From Pseudomonadales bacterium (GTDB lineage: Bacteria; Pseudomonadota; Gammaproteobacteria; Pseudomonadales; Azotimanducaceae), in contig JALZVT010000068.1 of assembly GCA_023300545.1 (NCBI GenBank), forward strand, positions 30,727 through 94,726: a stretch of 64,000 nt of DNA. The letters run 5' to 3'. Both the position numbers and the translations under genes were made by a program. A model generated the notes under the pieces. The model was not told the origin of the DNA and did no database searches. It worked only from the letters and a program-made list of their open reading frames with translations. Positions 7,966-16,787 of the stretch are shown here, in pieces (position 1 is the first letter of the stretch; every line of letters starts with the position of its first letter).

Positions 7966-8502
7966 TCAGGTGTTCTCGCGCATAAAATAACTTAACACCA
8001 GTCCGCCCAGCAGCCAAAACCCCATGTCGTAGACCATGATGGTGGTCTTCCACGCCAAAGGATAGTTCCACCAAATCACGTCTCCGATGTTGGAAAATAT
8101 CGTTGCAGTAATGCCAACCAAAAGCGCGGTGCGCAGGCGATTGGCGTGCATATGTTTGATGAGCAAAGCGAGCAGGAACATCACTAGGATGTTCAGTGCG
8201 AGTCCGAGACCTAGAACAAACGGGTCGCCTGGCTGTGGTGGCGTATGTTGGATGTTTACCATGGCCCATACGCCGCTGTTGACGAGTGAGCCAAACCCTT
8301 CTGAGGTGTTTTGGCTCATGCTCGGTATGCCGTAGTAACCCGATTCAGGAAACAGCTCCGCAAGCCTGGCCTGCACCTGCGCGTCGTTGTCTACGCTGCT
8401 CCAGGCTTGATAGGGTTTGGCGGTTGCGCCCCAAAATGCGAAGCCCCACATAAAAGTGATGACTCCGGCGAGCACGACGCCCAGCAGCGCTTTTCTGTTC
8501 AT
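7966..8502 (-). CDS. Hypothetical inner-membrane protein, four predicted helices
   Basis: A 178-residue membrane protein I cannot assign. Hydrophobic stretches occur at the N-terminus (LLGVVLAGVITFMWGFAFW), around the middle (FVLGLGLALNILVMFLLALLI), and twice near the C-terminus (TALLVGITATIFSNIGDVIWW and IMVYDMGFWLLGGLVLSYFM). A polar loop of about 60 residues lies between the first two, containing YYGIPSMSQNTSEGFGSLVNSGVW. The start is ATG 8502. It converges with the Tag-like gene (13 bases between stops) and is divergent from the acyl-CoA dehydrogenase. A small permease or stress-related membrane protein is possible; no motif decides this. Confidence 0.75.
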   Translation of the reverse strand: MNRKALLGVVLAGVITFMWGFAFWGATAKPYQAWSSVDNDAQVQARLAELFPESGYYGIPSMSQNTSEGFGSLVNSGVWAMVNIQHTPPQPGDPFVLGLGLALNILVMFLLALLIKHMHANRLRTALLVGITATIFSNIGDVIWWNYPLAWKTTIMVYDMGFWLLGGLVLSYFMRENT

Positions 8503-8671
8503 GGCGTATCTCTGTTTATTCGAAGTGGTGGATCAGCTTGCTGCTGTGGCGTTTGACTTGAGTTATATGCCGGTGTTGTTGACACTGCAAGTTCTACAAG
8601 GAAGCGACTTGCCGGTGCATTGATCGACAACTGCGGCTGTTTCCCCATTATTTACCTGTCTGGGACCTTTC

Positions 8672-9868
8672 ATGCAGCTTGCGTTTACCTCCGATCAGCA
8701 ACGGTTTCAGAATGAGGTGCGTGAGTTTCTTAGTGCCAAGTTGCCCACAGAGATTGCTGCCAAAGTGGCTCGCGGGGCTGGTGTTAGTCAGGCCGAAACG
8801 CGTGCCTGGCACAAAACTCTGGCCGAACGTGGATGGGCGGCCCCGGCTTGGCCTGCCGAGTACGGCGGCACGGGATGGAATCTGGTACAGCGCCACATTT
8901 TCGATGTGGAGTGTCGTCGTGCGCAAGCGCCTTACCTGTCGGCCTTTGGCATCACGATGGTGGGGCCTGCGATTGCTCGCTACGGTTCAGACCAGCAAAA
9001 GGCGGAGCATCTCCCATTGATTCTCAATGCGGAACGCAGTTGGTGTCAGGGGTACTCCGAACCCGGTGCAGGCTCAGATCTTGCGTCGGTTGCCACCCGT
9101 GCCGAGCGCGATGGTGACGACTATATTGTGAACGGCAGTAAAATCTGGACGAGTGCCGCTGAACTGGCGGACTGGATTTTTTGCCTGGTTAGAACCAATC
9201 CAGACGTGCAACAACAGAAGGGCATTAGCTTTCTGTTGCTCGACATAAAAAGCCCAGGCGTCACCATTGAGCCGCTCTATGCATTTAACGGCAAGCGACT
9301 CTGGAATCAGGTGTTCTTCGATAATGTGCGGGTGCCAACCGCCAATCGTTTGGGTGCTGAAGACCGTGGCTGGACGGTGGCCAAGAGTCTGCTTGGCGAC
9401 GAACGATTAATGGTTAGCCGGGTGGCCGAGAACAAACGCATTCTGGGTGTCGCCCGCGACATGCTTGCTGCGGAACAGGCTGATGATAAAGCGCTCGCCG
9501 AGATGGATTACTACCAGCGTCGGGTAGACGAGCTGGAGGTGCGGCTGCAGGCCTTGGAAATGACCAGTCTGCGCTTGCTGCTGCAGGCCGATGCGGGTGG
9601 CCAGGTTGGTGCGGAACCGTCGATGCTCAAGCTCAAAGGCAGTGAGCTGGTGCAGGCGATGGATGAATTGTTGTTTGAAGCGGTGGGGCATTGGGCGCTG
9701 CCGCTAGACCGGGCATCCCAAGCGCGCGTGTCTGGCGAGGTTCTCGCGGGGCCCGAGCGCGCAGAGTATGTTGCGTCGGGCCGCTATCATCATCGCGGCT
9801 ATACAATCGCTGGCGGTTCCAGCGAAGTGCAGCACAACATCATTGCCAAGGCTGTGCTTGGGCTATAA
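8672..9868 (+). CDS. Acyl-CoA dehydrogenase
   Basis: A 398-residue FAD-dependent acyl-CoA dehydrogenase that would introduce an alpha-beta double bond into an acyl-CoA and pass electrons to ETF. Domain order is normal: N-terminal helical domain (LAERGWAAPAWPAEYGGTGWN), middle beta domain with GYSEPGAGSDLASV and VNGSKIWTSAAELADW, and C-terminal helical domain ending IAGGSSEVQHNIIAKAVLGL. The pattern resembles the large-subunit-like dehydrogenases acting on bulky or dicarboxylic acyl chains (PimC type), but chain specificity is not predictable. It ends 6 bases before the stop of the convergent FAD oxidoreductase. A short inverted repeat (GGGCTA/TAGCCC, 9860-9881) spans both stop codons. Confidence 0.9.
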   Translation: MQLAFTSDQQRFQNEVREFLSAKLPTEIAAKVARGAGVSQAETRAWHKTLAERGWAAPAWPAEYGGTGWNLVQRHIFDVECRRAQAPYLSAFGITMVGPAIARYGSDQQKAEHLPLILNAERSWCQGYSEPGAGSDLASVATRAERDGDDYIVNGSKIWTSAAELADWIFCLVRTNPDVQQQKGISFLLLDIKSPGVTIEPLYAFNGKRLWNQVFFDNVRVPTANRLGAEDRGWTVAKSLLGDERLMVSRVAENKRILGVARDMLAAEQADDKALAEMDYYQRRVDELEVRLQALEMTSLRLLLQADAGGQVGAEPSMLKLKGSELVQAMDELLFEAVGHWALPLDRASQARVSGEVLAGPERAEYVASGRYHHRGYTIAGGSSEVQHNIIAKAVLGL

Positions 9869-9874
9869 GTAGTT

Positions 9875-11080
9875 CTAGCCCAGCAGCTCTTTGATGGGCA
9901 CGCTGGTGTCAGCGAGCTTGGCTTTATCGACAACCTTGCCAACAAGTTGCTTTGCGGCCATAAATTCTCTGGGGCTGTTTACCGCGTCTACCGCAACAAT
10001 GGCGCCGTCTTTTAAATAGAACACTGCAAACTCATTGCTGGCCATTTCGCCTCGTTGCACAACTTCTTCGCCGTCAGCCGAGAAGCCCAGCATTTGCAGC
10101 TTTAACTCGTATTGATCTGACCAGAACCACGGCATGCTGGAGTAGATTTTATCTTTGCCAACAATGGTTGCTGCGGTGACCCGAGATTGTTCCATCGCGT
10201 TGGGGACGCTCTCGAGTCGTAGGCGACGCTCTAACAGCGGGTTGGGATGATTGCTGCAGTCACCTATGGCGTAAACGTTTGCAGCTGAGGTTTTGCAGCG
10301 CTCATCGACCACAATGCCATTGTCGCAGGTGATGCCTGCACTTTCTGCCAACTCAATGTTTGGAATAACGCCAATACCAACCACCACCAGGTCGGCAGCA
10401 ATTTTTTCTTCGCCGCAGACAACAGCGGTTACTTTGTCGGCACCTTCGATGGCACTTGCGCCGGTGTTGACGCGTATGTTGATGCCGCGCTCAGTGTGTA
10501 ACTGGTAATAAAACTCGCTCATCTGCGCCGTGGTGACTCGCTGCAAGATTCGATCTTCCATTTCGAGCACCGTTACTTCAGCGCCGCCTTCTATTGCAAC
10601 AGCTGCAACCTCAAGGCCGATGTAACCGCCACCAATGATCACCATTTTTTTGCCGCTGGCGAATTCTGCCCGAATGCCATCAACATCACTTATGGTGCGC
10701 AGATAGTGAACGCCAGCAAGATCGGCGCCGGGTACCGGCAACTGCCTTGGACGGGTACCGGTGGCAATGATCAGGTGTTCCCAGTGGATTGTATCACCCT
10801 GTTCTGATGTGACTGTCTGCGCCGCGGTGTCGATTGATGCGACGCGTACGCCTTTTTGTAGGGTGATGTTTTTGGCGTCGTAGAACGTTTCAGGACGCAG
10901 ATAGACCTTTTCTATTCCCTGTTCGCCGGCGAGGTAGGCTTTGGACAGAGGAGGCCGCTGATAGGGTGGATGTGGCTCTTCACCGATCACGGTAATCGCG
11001 CCCTCATAGCCCTCTTGCCGCAAGCTCGCAGCGACCTGACCAGCGGCGTGGCCGCCCCCAATAATGACTACTCCAGACAT
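9875..11080 (-). CDS. FAD-dependent ferredoxin/rubredoxin reductase-like oxidoreductase
   Basis: A two-dinucleotide-fold flavoprotein of the ferredoxin-NAD reductase type found with Rieske oxygenases and P450 systems. The FAD motif is VVIIGGGHAAGQVAASL, followed by the family hallmark PYQRPPLSKAYL. The NAD motif is VIIGGGYIGLEVAA and the C-terminal FAD contact is VYAIGDCSNHPNP. I start it at ATG 11080, immediately before the FAD-binding strand; an upstream TTG at 11104 adds only eight residues. It is expected to transfer electrons from NADH to a small [2Fe-2S] ferredoxin, but no ferredoxin, P450 or oxygenase gene is adjacent. It is divergent from the FMN-dependent dehydrogenase. Confidence 0.87.
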   Translation of the reverse strand: MSGVVIIGGGHAAGQVAASLRQEGYEGAITVIGEEPHPPYQRPPLSKAYLAGEQGIEKVYLRPETFYDAKNITLQKGVRVASIDTAAQTVTSEQGDTIHWEHLIIATGTRPRQLPVPGADLAGVHYLRTISDVDGIRAEFASGKKMVIIGGGYIGLEVAAVAIEGGAEVTVLEMEDRILQRVTTAQMSEFYYQLHTERGINIRVNTGASAIEGADKVTAVVCGEEKIAADLVVVGIGVIPNIELAESAGITCDNGIVVDERCKTSAANVYAIGDCSNHPNPLLERRLRLESVPNAMEQSRVTAATIVGKDKIYSSMPWFWSDQYELKLQMLGFSADGEEVVQRGEMASNEFAVFYLKDGAIVAVDAVNSPREFMAAKQLVGKVVDKAKLADTSVPIKELLG

Positions 11081-11220
11081 CTCATTACCCGTATCAATTA
11101 ACAACTGTGGTCAATTTACCACTGTTCTGCATTCGGTTCGTGTCGAGCTTGTATCGACCAGACCATGGGGCTTGGCTGCCTGTTAACATGCCGGGCTACG
11201 AGACGATTGCAGGCAGGGTT

Positions 11221-12324
11221 ATGAGCAAGGCAACAACAGCTACTGGACGCTCCGGAAGTTTCAAGTCGCTCACCGAGATGGTGCAGCTCGCGCAGGCTAA
11301 TTTGCCGCGCGAGTCCTGGGATTATCTGATGGGGGGCGCTGATACCGAGACCACACTCAAGCGCAATCGTCTGAGCATCGACTCTCTGCAGTTTCGGCCG
11401 AGAGTTATGCACGATGTGCACAAGGTCAGTGTGGCGACCAGTCTGCTTGGTCAAGATATGCGCATTCCCGTGTTCCTGCCGCCGATCGGTAGTGTGCAAC
11501 TGTTTGAAGAGGGAGGGGGCGCCTCTGTTGCCAAGGGCGCGGCCGAGTTTGGCACCCTGCAGATACTGAGTTCGGTATGCACACCCGACTACGAGAGCGT
11601 TGCGAATGCCAGTGCCGCCGCAAAGGTGTATCAGCTGTACCTGATGGGCGACCAGGGTTGGATGGATGACATCATTGCCCGAACTCTGGAGCTCGGCTAC
11701 GTTGGGTTTTGTTTAACCGCTGATACTCAGGTGTATTCGCGACGGGAACGCGACATTCTTAAGGGCTGGCGGCCGCCCTCTGGCAGTTCCGCACTCCAGA
11801 GTGATTTTGGTCACCAGGCCCGGATGAACTGGGAAACCGTTGCCCACATCAAAGAGAAGTTCGACATCCCCCTATGGGTGAAAGGTATTAATACCGCAGA
11901 CGATGCGTCGAGAGCGATTGATGCGGGGGTCGATGTGGTTTATGTGTCCAATCACGGTGGTCGACAGCTGGATCATGGTCGCGGCTGTATCGACTCGTTG
12001 CCGGAGGTGGTGGCTGCCGTTGACGACCGGGCACCCGTGGTTGTTGATGGTGGCTTTTTGCGGGGTGCAGACGTTGTGAAAGCGTTGTGCCGAGGCGCAA
12101 CCGCGGTTGGCATGGGGCGTTTGGAAGGCCTAGCTATGGCTGCGGGCGGCGTACCCGGTATCGTGAGAGCACTTGAGCTTGTGGAGCAGGAACTGGTGAC
12201 AACCATGGCGCTCATGGGCGCAGCGTCACTGGATGAACTCAATCCCGCCTTTCTAGAGGCGGCGGCGTCTGTGGTGGCGCCGCACGTGCTGAGCGCCTTC
12301 CCACTGTTGGATGAGGCGTACTAA
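11221..12324 (+). CDS. FMN-dependent alpha-hydroxyacid dehydrogenase/oxidase
   Basis: A TIM-barrel FMN enzyme of the lactate dehydrogenase (LldD)/glycolate oxidase family, oxidising an L-2-hydroxyacid to the 2-oxoacid. Visible family elements are FRPRVMHDVHKV, the FMN-site ADTQVYSRRERD, and the active-site VYVSNHGGRQLDHGR that supplies the catalytic His and Arg. The phosphate-binding VVVDGGFLRGADVVKAL and VGMGRLEGLAMAAGG follow. The LRG in place of the commoner RRG/R-SG is a minor deviation. I chose ATG 11221, preceded by GGCAGGG; an ATG at 11107 adds 38 residues unlike the family. The stop lies 3 bases from the stop of the convergent DUF1820 gene. Confidence 0.88.
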   Translation: MSKATTATGRSGSFKSLTEMVQLAQANLPRESWDYLMGGADTETTLKRNRLSIDSLQFRPRVMHDVHKVSVATSLLGQDMRIPVFLPPIGSVQLFEEGGGASVAKGAAEFGTLQILSSVCTPDYESVANASAAAKVYQLYLMGDQGWMDDIIARTLELGYVGFCLTADTQVYSRRERDILKGWRPPSGSSALQSDFGHQARMNWETVAHIKEKFDIPLWVKGINTADDASRAIDAGVDVVYVSNHGGRQLDHGRGCIDSLPEVVAAVDDRAPVVVDGGFLRGADVVKALCRGATAVGMGRLEGLAMAAGGVPGIVRALELVEQELVTTMALMGAASLDELNPAFLEAAASVVAPHVLSAFPLLDEAY

Positions 12325-12327
12325 GCT

Positions 12328-12669
12328 CTACTTATCGCCCTTAGGCCCCGTGTCACGCGGCATCATCATCGGAAACGGCGTGACGTTTGCGCCGTTTGAA
12401 TCGGTGATTTTAGCCACCCCTTCGCGCTCTACTTCGTCAATACGAATGACGCTGTGCATAGGGATGAAGCTGCGCTGTACCCCTTCAAATTCTGTCCGCA
12501 ACTTGTCTTCAGCCGGGTCAATAACCACCTGAGCGGGTTTCCCAAACACGTAATCTTCGACCTCGATGAAGCCGTACAGCTCGCTCTGATAGATGTTTTT
12601 GGCGTAGACCTCATAGATCTGCCCCTGATTATGGAACATCACCTTATATAGGCTGCTCTCGTCGCTCAT
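12328..12669 (-). CDS. DUF1820 family protein
   Basis: A 113-residue soluble protein matching DUF1820, a small gammaproteobacterial family of unknown function. Recognisable segments are YKVMFHNQGQIYEVYAKNIYQSELYGFIEVEDYVFG, VVIDPAEDKLRTEFEGVQRSFIPMHSVIRIDEVE and the Met/Pro-rich end TPFPMMMPRDTGPKGDK. From memory, the family is often encoded next to miaB, and here it is divergent from miaB across 102 bases. No catalytic or metal motif is apparent. The fold is probably all-beta with an RNA- or nucleotide-binding role possible, but that is speculation. Confidence 0.8.
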   Translation of the reverse strand: MSDESSLYKVMFHNQGQIYEVYAKNIYQSELYGFIEVEDYVFGKPAQVVIDPAEDKLRTEFEGVQRSFIPMHSVIRIDEVEREGVAKITDSNGANVTPFPMMMPRDTGPKGDK

Positions 12670-12710
12670 CGCTGGTAGCCGGCTCGATTGGGAGAGCGAG
12701 TTATATAGAG

Positions 12711-12738
12711 GTGACCGCAGGCATTCAAGCGCTATAAT
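12711..12738 (+). promoter_or_regulatory. Probable sigma-70 promoter of miaB
   Basis: A perfect -10 hexamer TATAAT at 12733-12738 lies 34 bases before the miaB start. The hexamer GTGACC at 12711-12716, with a 16-base spacer, is a weak -35. This would give a leader of about 27 nucleotides. Confidence 0.55.
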
Positions 12739-12771
12739 CCCTCGCCTTGAAATTCATCCATAGCGGCCATT

Positions 12772-14175
12772 ATGACCATCGAGTCGACCACCCAGCCCAG
12801 TGCCAGCGCAGATAGCGAGACAGAGCGTTCCGCACTTAAAAAAGTGTTTATCAAGACACACGGCTGTCAAATGAACGAGTATGACTCGGATCGCATGCTG
12901 GACCTGCTAAAAGAGGCAAGAGGCTACACCGTGACTGAGGTGGCGGAAGAGGCTGATCTGCTGCTGCTAAACACCTGTTCTATTCGCGAGAAAGCCCAGG
13001 AAAAGGTGTTTCACCAGTTGGGGCGCTGGCGAAAACTCAAAGAAGTTCGACCCGACGTGTTGATTGGTGTTGGCGGCTGTGTCGCCAGCCAGGAAGGCGC
13101 GGCTATTCGGGATCGAGCCCCCTTTGTTGATCTGGTGTTTGGCCCGCAAACGTTGCACCGACTGCCTGCAATGCTGACCGAGGCGACTGCGCCTGCTAAA
13201 GGCCGACCTGGCGCGGTAGTGGACGTTAGCTTTCCAGAAATCGAAAAATTTGACCGTTTGCCGGAGCCCAGCGTTGATGGCCCAAGCGCCTTTGTGTCGA
13301 TCATGGAAGGTTGCAGCAAGTACTGCAGTTTTTGTGTTGTCCCCTATACCCGCGGTGAAGAAGTTAGCCGACCCGTTGCTGATGTGATGCGTGAAGTGGT
13401 GTCGTTGGCTAACAAAGGTGTCCGGGAAATTCACTTTTTGGGCCAGAACGTCAATTCTTATCGAGGCGAAATCGATGGTGACTGGGCGGACCTTGCCGAG
13501 TTGATTCGTTATACCGCGGATATAGATGGAGTGGAGCGTATTCGCTTCACCACGTCACATCCGGTGGAATTCTCTGATTCCCTCATTCAGGCCTTTGCTG
13601 AAGTGCCTGAGCTGGTGAGTCATGTGCATTTGCCGGTGCAGGCGGGGTCAGATCGCATTCTGAGCGCGATGAAGCGCGGTCATACGGCCTTGGAATACAA
13701 GTCGCGTATTCGAGCGCTACGTCGTGCCCGACCTGGAATTAGCCTGTCGTCAGACTTCATTATTGGATTTCCGGGCGAAACCACAGACGATTTCAACGCC
13801 ACAATGAAGCTGATTGAAGATGTGGGCTTTGACACCTCATTTAGCTTTATTTACAGCGCGCGCCCGGGCACGCCAGCGGCTGAGCTGGAGGACGGTGTTA
13901 CTGAGCAAGAGAAGAAGCACAGGCTGGCGATTTTGCAAGATCGCATCCGGCGGATGGCTGAGGATATTTCAGCTGCAATGGTGGGGACCGAGCAGCGGAT
14001 TCTGGTGACCGGGCTGTCGCGCCGGGATCCGGGCCAGTTGCAGGGCCGTACTGAGAACAATCGGGTGGTCAATTTTGCCTGCGCCGATCTGTCTCATGTC
14101 GGACGTTTTGCGACGGTGCGCATCGAGCAAGCACTGCCCAATTCTCTCCGTGGGGTCTTTCTCTCGGGTGAATAG
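12772..14175 (+). CDS. miaB: tRNA-2-methylthio-N6-dimethylallyladenosine synthase MiaB
   Basis: A 467-residue radical-SAM methylthiotransferase that adds the 2-methylthio group to i6A37 in tRNAs reading UNN codons. The N-terminal domain supplies the auxiliary-cluster cysteines in [28 protein letters not shown] and [11 protein letters not shown]. The radical-SAM cluster motif is [16 protein letters not shown]. The C-terminal TRAM domain is seen at [26 protein letters not shown]. Length is normal. ATG 12772 is supported by the promoter just upstream; about 20 Ser/Thr-rich residues precede the domain. It begins the housekeeping cluster with phoH, ybeY, corC and lnt, though about 100 bases and a short tandem repeat separate it from phoH. 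Confidence 0.97.
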   Translation: MTIESTTQPSASADSETERSALKKVFIKTHGCQMNEYDSDRMLDLLKEARGYTVTEVAEEADLLLLNTCSIREKAQEKVFHQLGRWRKLKEVRPDVLIGVGGCVASQEGAAIRDRAPFVDLVFGPQTLHRLPAMLTEATAPAKGRPGAVVDVSFPEIEKFDRLPEPSVDGPSAFVSIMEGCSKYCSFCVVPYTRGEEVSRPVADVMREVVSLANKGVREIHFLGQNVNSYRGEIDGDWADLAELIRYTADIDGVERIRFTTSHPVEFSDSLIQAFAEVPELVSHVHLPVQAGSDRILSAMKRGHTALEYKSRIRALRRARPGISLSSDFIIGFPGETTDDFNATMKLIEDVGFDTSFSFIYSARPGTPAAELEDGVTEQEKKHRLAILQDRIRRMAEDISAAMVGTEQRILVTGLSRRDPGQLQGRTENNRVVNFACADLSHVGRFATVRIEQALPNSLRGVFLSGE

Positions 14176-14195
14176 AGCCATAACGGCCAGCCAGA

Positions 14196-14217
14196 GCGGG
14201 CAAAGGGCGGGCAAAGG
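14196..14217 (+). repeat. Tandem 11-bp repeat between miaB and phoH
   Basis: GCGGGCAAAGG occurs twice without mismatch at 14196-14206 and 14207-14217, in the 102-base gap after miaB. I see no hairpin or gene associated with it. Confidence 0.85.
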
Positions 14218-14277
14218 GCAATTGACAGCATGGTTGGTCCAGATATGCTGCATGTTCTTTAGCGGTAAAAGCGCGTC

Positions 14278-15372
14278 TTGAGCGACCAATCCCCCCAGGG
14301 CTCATTAGCGGGCCCGACCCAACACATTACGTTAGAACCCAGCGACTCCCGGCGGCTCGCCGCTCTCGCAGGCCCGTTCGACGCAAACATCAAACAGCTA
14401 GAGAAACGCCTCGACGTCGAGATTCGCAACCGCGGTAATGTGTTTAGCGTCAGCGGTGATGAGTTTCGTGTCCAGGCCGCCAGCGCCCTGCTGTCGCAAC
14501 TTTATGTTGAAACCGCCTCCCGTGAAGATATTGACGGAGAGATGGTGCATCTCTATCTACAAGAATCTGGAGTGGACGCCCTCGTGCAAGCCTCGCAAAG
14601 CAAATCAGAACAAGCCGCTAGTCCAGGTGCTGACGCTGGCGTCTCACAACCAGCGGCTGTGGATGGGGCTGCTAGTGAGCCGAGTAGCGACATCATTCAA
14701 ACCCGGCGTAAAACCATCAAGGCGCGTGGGGGTAATCAGTTGTCTTATGTGCAGCGGGTTCGCGAACACGACATCAGTTTTGGTATTGGCCCGGCGGGAA
14801 CGGGCAAAACCTACCTTGCCGTAGCCTGCGCGGTCGAAGCATTGGAGGCCCAGGACGTCGCTCGAATTTTGCTCGTTCGACCCGCTGTTGAGGCGGGCGA
14901 AAAGCTCGGTTTTTTGCCCGGTGACCTTTCGCAAAAAATAGACCCCTATTTACGACCGCTGTACGACGCGCTGTATGAAATGTTAGGTGTTGAGCGGGTC
15001 AACAAATACATCGAGCGCAATATTATTGAAGTGGCGCCGTTAGCCTATATGCGGGGTCGAACGCTGAATAATGCCTTCATTATTCTTGATGAGAGTCAGA
15101 ACACCACGGTTGCGCAGATGAAAATGTTTCTCACCCGAATAGGTTTTGGTTCTACCGCGGTCATTACCGGCGACATTACCCAAATCGACCTGCCGCGAGG
15201 GCAGGGCTCGGGCTTGGTTAATGGCGAAAAAGTGTTACGCGGCATTAAGGGCGTGAGCTTTACCCACTTCCTGTCAAAAGATGTGGTGCGGCACCCACTG
15301 GTGCAGAAAATCGTAGATGCTTACGCGAAAGAGGATGCAGAACATCCGCCGCGAGGTCGTGATGCGGGCTAA
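14278..15372 (+). CDS. ybeZ: PhoH-like ATPase (YbeZ)
   Basis: A PhoH-family P-loop ATPase, encoded beside the rRNA-maturation endonuclease YbeY and probably its RNA-handling partner. The N-terminal part (to about residue 130) is KH-like and then Ala/Ser-rich. The ATPase domain carries Walker A in GPAGTGKTYLA, the PAVEAGEKLGFLPGDL segment and Walker B in AFIILDESQNTT, followed by VITGDITQIDLPRG. No ATG is available near the N-terminus; TTG 14278 begins a normal N-terminus (SDQSPQGSLAG) and is the best choice, with only a weak ribosome site. The 3' end overlaps ybeY by 11 bases. Confidence 0.93.
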   Translation: MSDQSPQGSLAGPTQHITLEPSDSRRLAALAGPFDANIKQLEKRLDVEIRNRGNVFSVSGDEFRVQAASALLSQLYVETASREDIDGEMVHLYLQESGVDALVQASQSKSEQAASPGADAGVSQPAAVDGAASEPSSDIIQTRRKTIKARGGNQLSYVQRVREHDISFGIGPAGTGKTYLAVACAVEALEAQDVARILLVRPAVEAGEKLGFLPGDLSQKIDPYLRPLYDALYEMLGVERVNKYIERNIIEVAPLAYMRGRTLNNAFIILDESQNTTVAQMKMFLTRIGFGSTAVITGDITQIDLPRGQGSGLVNGEKVLRGIKGVSFTHFLSKDVVRHPLVQKIVDAYAKEDAEHPPRGRDAG

Positions 15373-15931
15373 TGCAGCCGACACCGACGTCGACGCCGAT
15401 ATGGGAACTTCAATTGCGCCGCCTAAAGTACTGATCGACGTGCAGTATTCAGACGCGTTGGGCGCAGCACAGCAAGATTTCCAGGTTCCCCAGGCTGCAG
15501 AGTTTGAGCGCTGGGCAGTGCACACGTTGAAGTGTGCGAGTAGCAACGGCTGGGATACCGCTTGGCGGAAGCGAACCGGAGCCATTGAAGAGTCTGAGCT
15601 CTGTATTCGGCTGGTGGACGCGGTTGAAGGCGCGGCACTAAACGCCGCTTGGCGCGACAAGCAAACAGCCACAAACGTTCTTAGTTTTACCGCGGACATT
15701 GTGGCTGGACACTACGCGCCATTGGGCGATCTAGTGCTCTGTGCGCCAGTTGTAGAGCGCGAATCTGTTGAGCAAGAAAAATCGGCTGCCCAGCATTATG
15801 CACATCTGGTGGTGCACGGTGTTTTGCACCTGTTGGGTTTTGACCATCTAATTGATTCTGAGGCAGAGGCTATGGAAGTCATGGAGGCGGCGGTGTTGAG
15901 CGGGCTTGGCATTGGCAATCCTTATGAGTGA
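15362..15931 (+). CDS. ybeY: Endoribonuclease YbeY (rRNA maturation factor)
   Basis: A single-strand-specific metallo-endoribonuclease involved in 16S rRNA 3' maturation and ribosome quality control. The zinc motif HGxLHLxGxDH is present as VVHGVLHLLGFDH near the C-terminus, and TNVLSF with GDLVLCAP are family-conserved. I chose ATG 15362, which has CGAGG five bases upstream and overlaps the phoH end; ATGs at 15317 and 15335 lie deeper inside phoH. The N-terminal 20 residues are an Ala/Asp-rich extension, and the protein is a little longer than the E. coli enzyme (155). The 3' end overlaps corC by 8 bases (ATGAGTGA). Confidence 0.94.
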   Translation: MRANAADTDVDADMGTSIAPPKVLIDVQYSDALGAAQQDFQVPQAAEFERWAVHTLKCASSNGWDTAWRKRTGAIEESELCIRLVDAVEGAALNAAWRDKQTATNVLSFTADIVAGHYAPLGDLVLCAPVVERESVEQEKSAAQHYAHLVVHGVLHLLGFDHLIDSEAEAMEVMEAAVLSGLGIGNPYE

Positions 15932-16775
15932 CACAAACGGAGATCCGGACGACAAGGGCTGGTTAGAACGGATTACTGACCGGTTTAGCTCTGAGCCGAC
16001 CGATCAGAAAGAGCTTGAGCAGGTGCTGCGTGATGCGAGTGAGCGGCAGATCATTGACCCGGAAACGCTCAATATTATCTTTGGTGCGCTCAACCAAACT
16101 CAAGAACGTGCGCGCGACATTATGATTCCGTGGCCGCAGTTAGTCTGTGTCAACGCTGATGCCAAATTGGCCGATATTTTGCCAGCGATTATCGAGTCGA
16201 AACACTCCCGGTTTCCGGTAGTGGGCGATGAAATTGATGATGTAATAGGTATTCTGCACGCTAAAGATCTGTTGCCGTTGATTTTGGCTGACTCTGCTCA
16301 GACATCAGCCATTGACCTGAAATCTATCACTCGCAGCGTTAACGTTGTGCCTGAAAGCCAGCCGCTCAACCTGTTGCTGCGTGAGTTTCGCAGTACTCGC
16401 AAGCACATGGCATTAGTGGTTGATGAGTACGGTCACATCTCTGGCGCTGTCACCATCGAGGATGTGCTTGAGCAGATCGTTGGCGAAATAGAAGATGAGT
16501 ACGATGATGAGGAGGAGGACGATCACATCAAGCAACTTGATGAGTCTAACTTCACGATTAAAGCCACCACGACCATCGATGACTTCAATGAATTCTTCGA
16601 GTGCGAACTCATAGAAGACGACTTCGATACCATTGGCGGGGTTGTGCTCAAGCAATTCGGGCACCTGCCCGAACGCGATGAAATCACTCAGGTAAAAAAC
16701 TTTGAGTTCAAAGTGCTGAGTTCCGATTCACGTCGCATTACGTTGTTGCACCTGAAACGCCTCGACGTCACCTAG
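15924..16775 (+). CDS. corC: CorC/HlyC-family CBS-domain protein
   Basis: A cytosolic protein with paired CBS domains followed by a CorC_HlyC domain, associated with Mg/Co efflux and generally encoded between ybeY and lnt. The first CBS starts after RARDIMIPWPQLVC and contains HSRFPVVGDEIDDVIGILHAKDLL. The second contains MALVVDEYGHISGAVTIEDVLEQIVGEIEDEYDDEEEDD. The C-terminal part (FECELIEDDFDTIGGVVLKQFGHLP) matches the transporter-associated domain. ATG 15924 overlaps the ybeY stop; an upstream TTG frame at 15906 is unnecessary. No transmembrane segment is present, as expected for the short CorC form. Confidence 0.94.
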   Translation: MSDTNGDPDDKGWLERITDRFSSEPTDQKELEQVLRDASERQIIDPETLNIIFGALNQTQERARDIMIPWPQLVCVNADAKLADILPAIIESKHSRFPVVGDEIDDVIGILHAKDLLPLILADSAQTSAIDLKSITRSVNVVPESQPLNLLLREFRSTRKHMALVVDEYGHISGAVTIEDVLEQIVGEIEDEYDDEEEDDHIKQLDESNFTIKATTTIDDFNEFFECELIEDDFDTIGGVVLKQFGHLPERDEITQVKNFEFKVLSSDSRRITLLHLKRLDVT

Positions 16776-16787
16776 GCGAGCGTGCTG

